A program made the position numbers and the translations under genes. A DNA stretch of 64,000 nucleotides, taken from the NCBI GenBank assembly GCA_018398585.1, contig JAGTTD010000005.1:35900750-35964749 (forward strand), in the 5' to 3' direction. Positions 55,284 through 64,000 of the stretch are shown here, in pieces. A model generated the notes under the pieces. The model searched no databases and had not been told where the DNA came from. It worked only from the letters and a program-made list of their open reading frames with translations. Within the stretch, counting starts at the first letter, position 1, and the number at the start of each line of letters is the position of its first letter. The DNA comes from Simmondsia chinensis. Lineage: Eukaryota > Streptophyta > Magnoliopsida > Caryophyllales > Simmondsiaceae.

Positions 55284-56695
55284 CTAATTCTTGGCTAAAT
55301 GAATGGCAGATTGGCTATCACAATGAACAACTGCACCCTGATCAACACTAAGCTCACCCACTAGACCCTTCAACCACACAGCTTCTTTAAATGCTTCTGT
55401 GACTGCCATATACTCTGCCTCTATATTTGATTGTGCAGTAACTAATTGTAGACATGCTCTCCAACTAATAGTGTAGTTCTCAAGGCAAAAGACATAACTT
55501 GTGGTAGATTTCCTCCTATCAAGGTCTCCACCACAATCTGAATCAACATAACCAACCAAACAGTCACCGCCCCTCCCAAACTCCAAGCATTTATCTGAGT
55601 GCCACATAAGTATCTTAGAATCCATTTAACAGCTTGCCAATGCTCTTTTCCTGGATTCACCATGTATCTCTGCACCCTGTTAAAAGCAAGTGCGATATCT
55701 AGACGTGTACACACCATGGCATACAGGATGCTACCTATTGCATTGGAGCATGGGACATGTGACATATACCTGATATCTTCCTCTGTTTGTGGTGAAGCTA
55801 AGGCTAAAAGCTTGAAGTGAGCTGCCAAAGGAGTGCTAATTAGTTTGGCATCTTTCATATGAAAATGATCTAGGACCTTCTCAATATACATTTTCTGAGT
55901 CAAGTATAACTTTCTAGCTTTTCTGTTTTTCTGGATCTCCATACCAAGTATCTTCTTGTCTGCTCCTAAATCTTTCATTTCAAATTCACCCTTCAATAGA
56001 GCCTTTAGATTGTTGATCTCAGACATATCTTTAGCTGCAATTAACATATCGTCAACATATAACAGAAGATAAATGTATGAACCTGCACTAGATTGTCTGA
56101 AATAATCACAACTACCATATCAGCTCCTGAAGAACCCATGATTGGTCATGAATTGATCAAATCTCTTGTACCATTGCCTTGGCGATTGCCTCAAACCATA
56201 AAGAGACCTCTTCAACATGCAAACATGATCCTCTTTTCCCTTAATAATTAAACCTTCAGGTTGATGCATGTAGATACTCTCTTCTAGTTCACCATGCAAG
56301 AATGCAGTTTTAACATCAAGTTGTTGTAGTTTTAAGTCATGCATGGCAACTAGGGCAAGTGGTGCTGGAATGGAACTATGTCTTACAATAGGTGAGAAAA
56401 CATCACGAAAATCCATTTCATGTACCTGACTGTAGCCTTTGGCCACCAAACGTGCCTTATATCTTGCATCTTCAACCCCTGGAATGCCTTCTTTTCTTTT
56501 GAAGACCCATTTGCATCCAATGATCCTCTTCCCAGTTTGAGGCTTGACAAGCTCCCAAGTCTGGTTCTTCTGCAATGATTCCATCTCTTTGTGCATTGCC
56601 ATCAACCACTTTTCTGAATCAGCTCTAGACACGGCTTTTGAATAGGTGGAAGGTTCACTGTCTTCCATTGTCTCAGCCACTGTAAGAGCGACCAT
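55284..56695 (-). pseudogene. Copia-3 reverse transcriptase and RNase H (broken)
   Basis: RT starts near 56640 with ADSEKWLMAMHKEMESLQKN, then [12 protein letters not shown] and SLYGLRQSPRQWYKRF. A frameshift or stop near 56120 precedes the catalytic motif at about 56035-56062 (minus), and the frame at 55442-56047 continues to the RT end. RNase H (DSDCGGDLDRRKSTTSYVFC, HCDSQSAIHLAKN) is in yet another frame. Confidence 0.9.
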
Positions 56696-56957
56696 TTCTT
56701 CATAACCATAACGTTGTGGTGGTCTAGCCTGTCTCTTCTGTATTCCCCTGGCTATAATGCACTACTCCACCTACTGATCAGTTTCACCTTCTTCATCTCT
56801 ATAAGAAATCTGTGCAGGAGGTGCCTATATACTTTTTGTGAGATCATTCTGCTGCTGAGCCGTGCTACCCAACTGTAGCTGAACTATCTCTGGGATCTGC
56901 ATCTGACTAGAATCATATGTAACAGAGGGCATCTTCTGTGGATAAAGTAATAAAGAC

Positions 56958-57785
56958 TCATTGAAATGTGACATTTCTACTTGTCAGAAATTTATGAGAC
57001 TTGGAATCCCATAAACGAAATCCTTTCACATCTGAAGTATAACCAAGAAAGATGCATTTCTTGGCTCTAGGCTCAAGCTTTCCTTCATTCACATAAGCGT
57101 ATGCAGGGCAACCGAAAATTCTTAAATGAGAATAGTCTGCAGGGAACCATACCTCCTCTGGAGCCTTCAATTTAAGAGATGAATGAGGTGAACGGTTCAC
57201 CAAGTGACATGCCATGTTAACAACCTCTACCCAAAATTCTCTCCCTAAACCAGTCGACAGCATACGACGAGCCTTCTCTAGCAACATTCTATTCAATCTT
57301 TTTACAACTCCATTCTGTTGAGGTGTCCTTGTGCAAGTCCTATGTTTGAAAATACCTTGATATTCACAAAATTTGGTGAAGTCACCCTCAACATATTCAA
57401 GGCCATTGTATGTCCTCAACCTTTTAATTTGCTTCTCTGTCTGCTTTTCAAGTAAGGCCTTCCATTTCTTGAAAGTGTCATACACTTCGTTTTTCTACTT
57501 TAGGAAGTAGACCCAAACCTTCCTTGAGAAATCATCAGTAAATGTTAGAAGATATCTGAAACCACCTTTGGAAGCAGCCTTGGAAGGTCCCCATAAATCT
57601 GAGTGAATGTAATCTAATGTCCCCTTTGTCTTATGCACTGCCTTTTTGAAGCTAACCCTTTTCTGCTTCCCAAAAATGCAATGCTCACAAAATTCTATCA
57701 GTCCTGTAGACTGACCACACAACAAGGCTCTTTTACCGAGCTCTGATAGTCCCTTATCACCTATATACCAAGCCTCTTTTGTCAT
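56958..57785 (-). pseudogene. Copia-3 integrase (broken)
   Basis: [42 protein letters not shown], then after a stop near 57490 RLRTYNGLEYV (the catalytic Asp of TDNG changed to Tyr), PQQNGVVKRLNRMLLEKAR (Glu of the triad changed to Lys). It has lost two catalytic residues as well as its frame. Confidence 0.88.
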
Positions 57786-57959
57786 AACTTAGTGATATCC
57801 GAATCTATCATTGCTGATGAAGACACAGCTACTGACCTTGTTACTGTGGAACGAAAAAGTTCATGCAAAGTTCCTACCCGTCTGCCTTTCATCACAATTA
57901 GAGCACCCTTACTGACCTTTATAACTCCTCCTTCAGCTGTGTACTTGTATCCATAAGAA

Positions 57960-59041
57960 TCAAGGGTACCCAGAGAGATTTTTCTTCAAATCAGGAATAT
58001 GATGCACATCACTCAATGCCCTAACAATACCATCAAACATCTTAACACGAATTGTTTCTATATCCAAAACTCTGCATGCTACATCATTGCCCATCAGAAC
58101 AACTCTACCTTGAATTGACTCATATGTGATGAACAAGTCTCTATTGGGACAAACGTGACAGGAGCAACCCGAATCCAGAATCCAATTGTCTTTAGATTTG
58201 GATTGAGATTCGGTCACTAAAAGGACATCAACATTACTCTCATCTTCAACTACACTAGCTTCAGCAGATTTATCATTCCTTTTCTAGTCTTTTCTGTTAT
58301 CATCTTTTAGTTTCCCTTTCTTAATGTGCCCTTTCTTATGACAATAATTACATGATAGGTTTTTATGTCTTGACTTTGACCTAGATTTCTTTCCTCCACT
58401 ATCAGACCCTCTTGTTCAGTTCTTCCTCTAACAAATAAACCACTTCCTAAGTCATAAATAGAGTTTGAAAATTCCTTATCAACCTTTTCTTTACTCAACA
58501 AGTTTTTCTTAACCTCATCAACAGTGATAGATTTTTTACTACCATAAATCATACTTTCAACAAAGCCTTTATAAGAGGTTGAGGGAGAACACAACAATAA
58601 CATAGTATGATCTTCATCTTTTGGAGCATCATCGAGTTCTTTTAACTCTTGAATAATAGAGTTAAACTCATTAATATGAATTTTAAGAGACGTACCTTCT
58701 GACATACGAAATGAGAATAGCCGTTGCTTGACTGCAAGTTTGTTGGAGACAGATTTAACACAGAACATCTCCTGCAATTTCTCCCGCAACTCCTTAGCGG
58801 ATTTCACTTCCAAAACTTCTGTCAAAACGTCATCGGCAAGACACATTTGAATAGCGGTGAGAGTCTTTTCCACTAACTTGTCCCATTGTCCTTCTGATAT
58901 ATTCTCTGGCTTCTTCTCTTTCCCGTCCAAACCTTTCTTCAAACCATTCTAAGTCAAGAGACCCTTCATGCGAATTTTCCATAAACTAAAACTCCCTTGA
59001 CCACCAAACTTTTCAACTTCAGACTTCACAACGGATGTCAT
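57960..59041 (-). pseudogene. Copia-3 gag and protease (broken)
   Basis: The likely start ATG is at 59041; an in-frame stop near 58950 splits it from NGLKKGLDGKEKKPENISEG. The Gag core has [19 protein letters not shown] frameshift falls in the zinc-knuckle region near 58340-58420. The protease is [13 protein letters not shown] near 58160-58190. Confidence 0.88.
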
Positions 59042-59059
59042 AGTACTAAATCGAATAAC

Positions 59060-59078
59060 TAGGGCTCTAATACCAATT
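59060..59078 (-). other. Primer-binding site of Copia-3
   Basis: Minus strand ATTGGTATTAGAGCCCT, next to the 5' LTR, initiator Met tRNA type. Confidence 0.85.
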
Positions 59079-59534
59079 TGTGAAGGAAATTAGACCCAAG
59101 AATTGGATTCGATTTAAATACTAAAACAAATAAGAGAAATAAATGACAAAGTAAAAGAGAACAAACAACGAAGACAATGATTTACATGAAAAACCCTCAA
59201 ACGAAGGGGAAAAAACCACGGGCGAAGGTAGAGAACTTTAATTATCAAAATAATGGAAAAATTACAATATGAGTATTCACTCCCTCTCTCTATTTCTGTA
59301 CGGCGGCTCTCATAACACACACGTTCTCTCTTTCTCTTTATTTATACTCAACGTGACTTGGGTCACGCGTAATTCTAGGCCCTATCGATCGGCAAAGTTC
59401 CGATTGATCGGCGAGCTTACTGGATCCGTTAACTCTCTGCGAACTTCCCCATCAATAGTTAGTCTTCCTGATCGATCGGCGTGTTGACTGCTACATATGT
59501 TCCCAAACTAAGTAATTTGACACACAGCCTAACA
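59079..59534 (-). repeat. 5' LTR of Copia-3
   Basis: 456 bp, matching 54556-55019 with many substitutions and small indels. Confidence 0.9.
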
Positions 59535-59671
59535 GGTACAAAGTTTTTTGATTGTTAGAACTATAGAAACAAAACTTTCTAGGTGTAGGGTAAAAACAAA
59601 GGAATTAGTTTTACCTAGGTGGGTTAATATTAAGTTTCCTTTTTTGGGGGGTACGATATGATTGTTGATCT

Positions 59672-59960
59672 TGTATGTAAAGATTGTGCGATTAACGTAG
59701 GTGACATGGAGTTAATAGTAGACTTAGCGCTTCTAGATATAGAGGATTTTGATGTGATTTTAAAGATTAATTGATTGTCTTCTTATCTTGCACATTTGAA
59801 TTGTTTTGGAAAAAGGGTAGTGTTTTAGATTCCTAACCACCTAGATTTTGTTTATCATAGAAATGAGTTAGATTCTCCTACGAAGAGTAAAGACTCTAAG
59901 ACTCCTCTTAGAATGATTTTTGCCTTAAATGCTAGAAGATTCTTGAAAAAGGGATGTCGA
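59672..59960 (+). pseudogene. Ty3/gypsy protease-region fragment
   Basis: Reads VGDMELIVDLALLDIEDFDV, then an in-frame stop, LSSYLAHLNCFGKRVVF, another stop, IPNHLDFVYHRNE. This is the gypsy protease C-terminal pattern (VILGMDWL...C...K.V.F). Confidence 0.7.
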
Positions 59961-60577
59961 GGATAATTGTGCATACTAGGGATTGGATTTTTTTATGAAT
60001 TCCCCGACTTTATGCATACTAAATTTGAATATGTAGTAATTCTTGGTCACAAAAATTTAAAGATAATTGTAGATCCCGTAAATTAAATTGTTGCTAAAGG
60101 TTGCTTGGAAGACATTAAATGAGCAAGTTATATCTATTGTTATCCGAATACTTTGGTAAGTAGCCTAAGTAGTTGAGACTGGTGTTAGAGTTGCTCAGTG
60201 GAAGCGTGGTGAATGGAGGAGTGTAAGAATTAACATTGTTGATCTTCAGTTCAAGATCTCATTAATGTTGGGTCAAAGAGTTCTCATGCTTTGAAGAGAT
60301 TTTGGAAAGACATTGCTAATATATAATATGGTCAACAGTGAATAAAGAGGACAGTAGTGCATGTTACATACTATTGGTTGACGTAAGATATCATGTCCTC
60401 TTTAATTCAGAATTTGTAATGTGAATCTAATCTAAAGCAAATACCGAAATTTATTTGTAAATGAAAGTAAATTTTGAGGATGAAATTTTTATTTAAGGGG
60501 GTGAGGACGTAATATCTGTCTAATTAAATTGAGGATGTAAGTTTCGAGGATGAAACTTTTATTTAAGGGGGTAAGGA

Positions 60578-62285
60578 TGTAATACCTGGTCTAATTAAAT
60601 TAGATTAGGTATCATAATATATGAAACCCGGTTTATTTAATTGGGCTAGGCATTATAATATGTGAAATTCAGTCTAATTAAATTAGACTAAGTATTATAA
60701 TATATAAAACTTGGGGTAATTAAATTAGGCTGGGCATTATAATATGTGAAACCTGATCTAGTTAAATTGGGTAGGTATTTCGAATGGACTATAAATAAAA
60801 TAATGGACTAATTTAAAAAAGAGCCCATTATTAATACTACAGTCATAGAGGTGTATATATATAAGAGAAGAAAAGGTCTAAACCCCCTACTTTTCTCTTT
60901 CCCCCTCTTCCGATAGATTCTCTGTTACGATTCATAATCGATCAAGATATCCGACCATAATAAACTATAAACTATATTATACTGATAAAAGAAATGAGAG
61001 AATTACATAGAAGAATTTGGGGGGAGAGAGAACACATCACATCACTAATCTTAACATACTCAATACCCTAAACCCTATCCCTTATTTATAACAAAAACTA
61101 AGTGAGATGGATAAACATGCCACCTTATTGAGACATGTGGCAGATATCTAAGCGACCTCGGGATTAGACTCGGGAATATCTGTTTCAATTACCCAGATCC
61201 TATTCAATTACCAATCGTCAATCCGAATTTCTCTCCTTGGTAGGTTTTCGAAACTAATTCGTAATTGAAGTTCGAATATTAGATTGAAAGTTAGTGAAGG
61301 TAAGTATACCACTTCCTCTACGTATTTGTGAAGTATGAAAATCGTTTTATATGATTTGATGTATAAGACTTATATTTTAAACGATTTATTATTTTGTTAA
61401 AGTAGGTTTGGGCATATGTGTTTGATTGATTAGTTTCGAAAGAAATTATTGTGAACTCATGATTTGAATTAAAAGGGTTTTTTTATAAGAAGAGCTCACA
61501 GATACTACCTGACCCTTAGGGGTCTTTAGACGAAAGAATGTGAAATATGGGAAAGTCGATCTGTGACCTATAGCAGGAATAATACCGGCACATAGTCTCC
61601 AATTGATCTGTCAGTTCTTCTGAACGAACAGATACTATGTTTACCTTGATGGGTCTATCAACTTAGAATCGATTCAAATGTGAAATATGTGAACGTCGAT
61701 CTCCGACCTTGTCGCGGGAATCATACTGGTCGTAATCTCCGATTGATCTATGTGTTTTATCAAGAAGCTCTTGTGAAATAAATTGAAGTATAAAGTGGTG
61801 ATTTGTGCTTCTTGTAACATGAATATTGAAAATAAATTGATTTTACTTGTTTTCGTGGGATATTTTTCCATTTTAAATAATATGCCTGTTCTGGGTAGGG
61901 TGTGCGGTGTACTTGCTGAGCGTGTTGTTTGCTCACCCTTTTCCTTCACATTTTAGATCACTAGCTTATGGCACTTCTTGAGGGACGTGGAAAGCAGAGC
62001 GACACCCTGTTTCGAGCACTATTTTAGTTTCGAGGTTTAGATACTAAATAAATTATATAGTTGGATATTATGGACTGTTTGGAGTAATTTTGATTTTTCA
62101 TACTATTTGTTAGCATTGGTGTTACTTGATTTATTATATAATATTGGAATTTTTTTTATGGAAATTGAGGAATTATAAATCGAAAGTTTTTGGGTTTCGT
62201 ACTATATTGAGGGTGTTCATTATAGTACGGCTGTGTAGTGCCCTCCTGGTTTAAGCCTATTTGCTATAATATTTGGGGCGTTACA
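60578..62285 (+). repeat. Ty3/gypsy 3' LTR, about 1.7 kb
   Basis: Starts TGTAATACCTGG after ATTTAAGGGGGTAAGGA and ends GGGGCGTTACA. A TATATATATAAG box lies near 60852. It contains 42-bp tandem repeats at its start and a degenerate internal duplication near 61549-61752. Confidence 0.75.
60585..60790. repeat. 42-bp tandem repeats at the start of the gypsy LTR
   Basis: Units begin near 60585, 60628, 60669, 60711 and 60753; each contains TAATTAAATT, then (G)GCATTATAATATGTGAAA or a close variant. Confidence 0.85.
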
Positions 62286-62411
62286 GTCTTAGCCCGGACT
62301 GACTCAATTTTAATCAGTCTGGTCCTCAATCTTATGATTTGATTTAATTCAATCTTCGTTTCGATCTGGCCTGATTTTGTTCGGTGTGGTCTTGGACCGA
62401 TGTGCACCCTA

Positions 62412-62491
62412 GGTGGCATGAGTCAGATAAAATTCCAACCTCGGCATGGAAGGTGTCTTGCTTCGGCAGTAAAGAATGTCATCTTGATACT
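62412..62491 (+). pseudogene. Partial copy of LUG exon 16, first part
   Basis: Matches 49803-49882 at about 68 of 80 positions by eye: GGTGGCATGAGTCAG, CAACCTCGGCATGGAAGG, AAGAATGTCATC. It reads open as GGMSQIKFQPRHGRCLASAV. It may derive from this LUG gene or a paralogue. It is cut by the insert at 62492-63527. Confidence 0.85.
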
Positions 62492-63527
62492 GTTATAAAA
62501 CTTCATAGTAAAACCTCAAAGCTTCATAGTACATCAAATTCCTAACAAATACGCTAATCATATAATTCCAAGATACAAAATTTCTCTCAAGGATTTCAGC
62601 GAACATCTTGTACGCAGTCTCTAAACTATTCAAACTACAATAACAACTTAAAAATTGCATTCCAAGAATAGACATCTCTCACGGACATTTGATCGAATCC
62701 TTAACGGGCCGATTTGGGGTCATTATATTTGGAGTAAAATTCAATTAAGCAATTTGAAATGAAAGTTTCAAGATGTTAAATAGTCAATCATAGCAACAAA
62801 AAGAGAGAGAGAAATTAAAAAGATCTCACAAAATGATGCTATAGTAAATGCCACCGTCCTAAAAGACGATTTCGCCGCTGCTCTGGTGCACACAGTATAA
62901 CCAGAGGCCGTCCTCTAGGATTAACGCGATCCAACTCTTAACGTGCACTCGTTAATTGTCGGGTAGGAGTGCCTAAGAACTTTGCCCAAAATCTGGATAT
63001 GAAATTGATGCTTAGATTTGTACAAATCACCGATTAATTATTGGTAAACAAGAAAGAAATGGAGAGAATTTGGATTTGAATCTCACAATTTCTTAAGAAA
63101 TTTGAGAGCAGAGAGAGACAGAGTAGAGAGAGAAAGAAGAGAAAAGAGAGATTGAGATTAGGGACCCTCAATTAAATTAGCCAGTAACAAAAGCTTAAAC
63201 TCTGTTATTTATAGCAGTGCAAAGCTAGTAATAGTCATAAAAACAAATCAATTCCAACAGCTATAACTTCTAACGGTAAAAAACGGACGTAATAAATTGT
63301 AACGGTAAAAAGTATTAAAACCGGGTGCAATGAATTCCAACGGCTATAAATGGTCACAAATTTAATGACGTTAAACCACTACAGGTAAGCGGCTAGTAAC
63401 GGGTTTTGAAAAATATTCTCCGAAAAATAAATATACCCGTTAAGAAAAGAATCATCCACACTATTTTTCAAATGTGGGATACAACTCCCCAAAAAACTAA
63501 AGGTTAGCTTGTATTATTTTTCCAATA
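62492..63527. mobile_element. 1.04-kb insert splitting the LUG exon copy
   Basis: The direct repeat GATACT occurs at 62486-62491 and 63528-63533, as expected for an insertion with a 6-bp (or 5-bp) duplication. The insert carries a PPR fragment at its left end. The remainder (62710-63500) is AT-rich with an AG-rich tract near 63105-63150. No terminal inverted repeats or LTRs were seen, so its class is unknown. Confidence 0.55.
62493..62705 (-). pseudogene. PPR protein fragment, PLS class
   Basis: Minus strand: VRDVYSWNAI in one frame near 62660-62690, then SLETAYKMFAEILERNFVSW and MISVFVRNLMYYEALRFY in the frame of 62493-62675. These are typical pentatricopeptide repeats of the PLS type (RNA-binding, organelle RNA processing). 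One frameshift and the lack of flanking repeats mark it as a fragment. It ends with a stop two bases from the insert boundary. Confidence 0.75.
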
Positions 63528-63580
63528 GATACTTGACGTGGAGAGTCAAGCTTGCCTGTATAGGTTGCTGGCTCGTTATC
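63528..63580 (+). pseudogene. Partial copy of LUG exon 16, second part with intron flank
   Basis: ATACTTGACGTGGAGAGTCA, AGCTTGCCTGTATAGGTTG continues exon 16 (LDVES QACLYRL). Similarity runs on past the exon end into the intron (CTCGTTATCGCTATATTT against TTCGTTGTTGCGATACTT). The donor GT is changed to GC here. Confidence 0.8.
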
Positions 63581-63599
63581 GCTATATTTTCTCGTAGTT

Positions 63600-64000
63600 C
63601 TAAGGCTCTATTTATTTTGACAGAAAATATTTTCTGTCTTAATTCTGTTCTTTTTGTATAACTTCTTAGTAACAATCACAAATATGATTCCTCTCAACCG
63701 AGGGGAAATCTTTCCATTCACAGAGGGGGAAACATTTTTCATTAGGATCTCACAACATATGTTTCACTTCAACCTAAATTTGCCAAGCGTGAACCTCGTA
63801 CAAATTGATAAAGTGAAACCATTTTCTTTAGTTAGAAAGACAAAGAGGAAATATTTTTAATTGAAAATAATCTTGTGAATAGAACTTTTCATAAAGAAAA
63901 TGTTTTCGATTCAATCAAACTAAAGGACAACTCCCTATACAAGACTCCTACCAGAAATTGGGATTATTTTGTTACGTAATAACCCTTATTTATTCTGCAC
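63600..64000. repeat. [15 protein letters not shown] dispersed repeat
   Basis: GACAGAAAATATTTTCTGTC, AGAGGAAATATTTTTAATTG and CATAAAGAAAATGTTTTC recur in style at 44895-44985 and 51590-51810. Runs to the window end; no gene seen. Confidence 0.4.

Larger units (their letters stand above)
54556..59534 (-). mobile_element. Ty1/copia LTR retrotransposon, Copia-3 (Tnt1-like), minus strand
   Basis: 4,979 bp with the duplication GGTAC at 54551-54555 and 59535-59539. The 5' LTR is 59079-59534 and the 3' LTR 54556-55019. It belongs to the same family as Copia-2 by gag, integrase and RT sequence, LTR design and GATCGATCG motifs. LTR divergence is clearly larger (nearly one tenth by eye) and the genes carry more stops, so it inserted earlier. 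Confidence 0.94.
59672..62285 (+). mobile_element. Ty3/gypsy element, 3' remnant
   Basis: A short protease/RT-linker piece, degraded sequence, a polypurine tract and one long LTR ending GGGGCGTTACA. The 5' part and 5' LTR are not in this window. The LTR style (TGTAATACC start, about 1.7 kb) suggests the Tekay/Del group. Confidence 0.75.

Overview
The window is nuclear DNA of a flowering plant, almost certainly a eudicot. The signs are AT-rich intergenic DNA, GT-AG introns, Ty1/copia and Ty3/gypsy retrotransposons, MITEs, SINEs and a Mutator-like DNA transposon (MULE), all around one plant-specific gene. I cannot name the species. No prokaryotic or organellar features were seen.

Layout. 1-565 is AT-rich spacer. 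571-5637 is a Ty1/copia element on the + strand (Copia-1) with 143-bp LTRs and a 5-bp target duplication (TSD); its genes are broken. 5643-9225 is spacer with one MITE. 9235-20118 is a 10.9-kb MULE with a perfect 9-bp TSD. Its two very long inverted arms (about 3.5 and 2.9 kb) are built from a roughly 174-bp dimeric repeat carrying small palindromes. Between the arms lie a truncated transposase gene and a convergent, unidentified small gene. 20128-29250 is a graveyard of small elements: three SINE-like elements headed by a 5S rRNA-derived sequence plus one with another head, a 293-bp TRIM with 72-bp LTRs, MITEs, and a decayed LINE on the minus strand.

29440-51976 is the only intact host gene, an orthologue of the transcriptional co-repressor LEUNIG (LUG). 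I could reconstruct 18 coding exons that join in frame into an 885-residue protein: N-terminal LisH/LUFS region, Q-rich middle, RKRK basic motif, C-terminal WD40 propeller. Its introns are swollen by insertions, above all a 5.03-kb antisense Ty1/copia element (Copia-2) in intron 8. One intron (13) uses a GC donor.

52231-54290 is spacer. A kinase fragment resembling ATG1 (about 54297-54540) is followed by a second antisense Tnt1-like copia element (Copia-3, 54556-59534), a sibling of Copia-2. Then comes the 3' remnant of a Ty3/gypsy element with a 1.7-kb LTR (to 62285). At 62412-63575 there is a second, partial copy of LUG exon 16 with intronic flank, split by a 1.04-kb insert that carries a PPR-gene fragment.

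The most unusual system is the MULE. The same short palindrome (consensus TCATACACNGTGTATGA) recurs in both arms and also inside the 5'-UTR introns of both convergent genes, and its 14-bp terminus occurs four times, bounding each arm. The second most unusual is the family of 5S rRNA-headed SINEs. All calls were made by eye; similarity figures are hand estimates.
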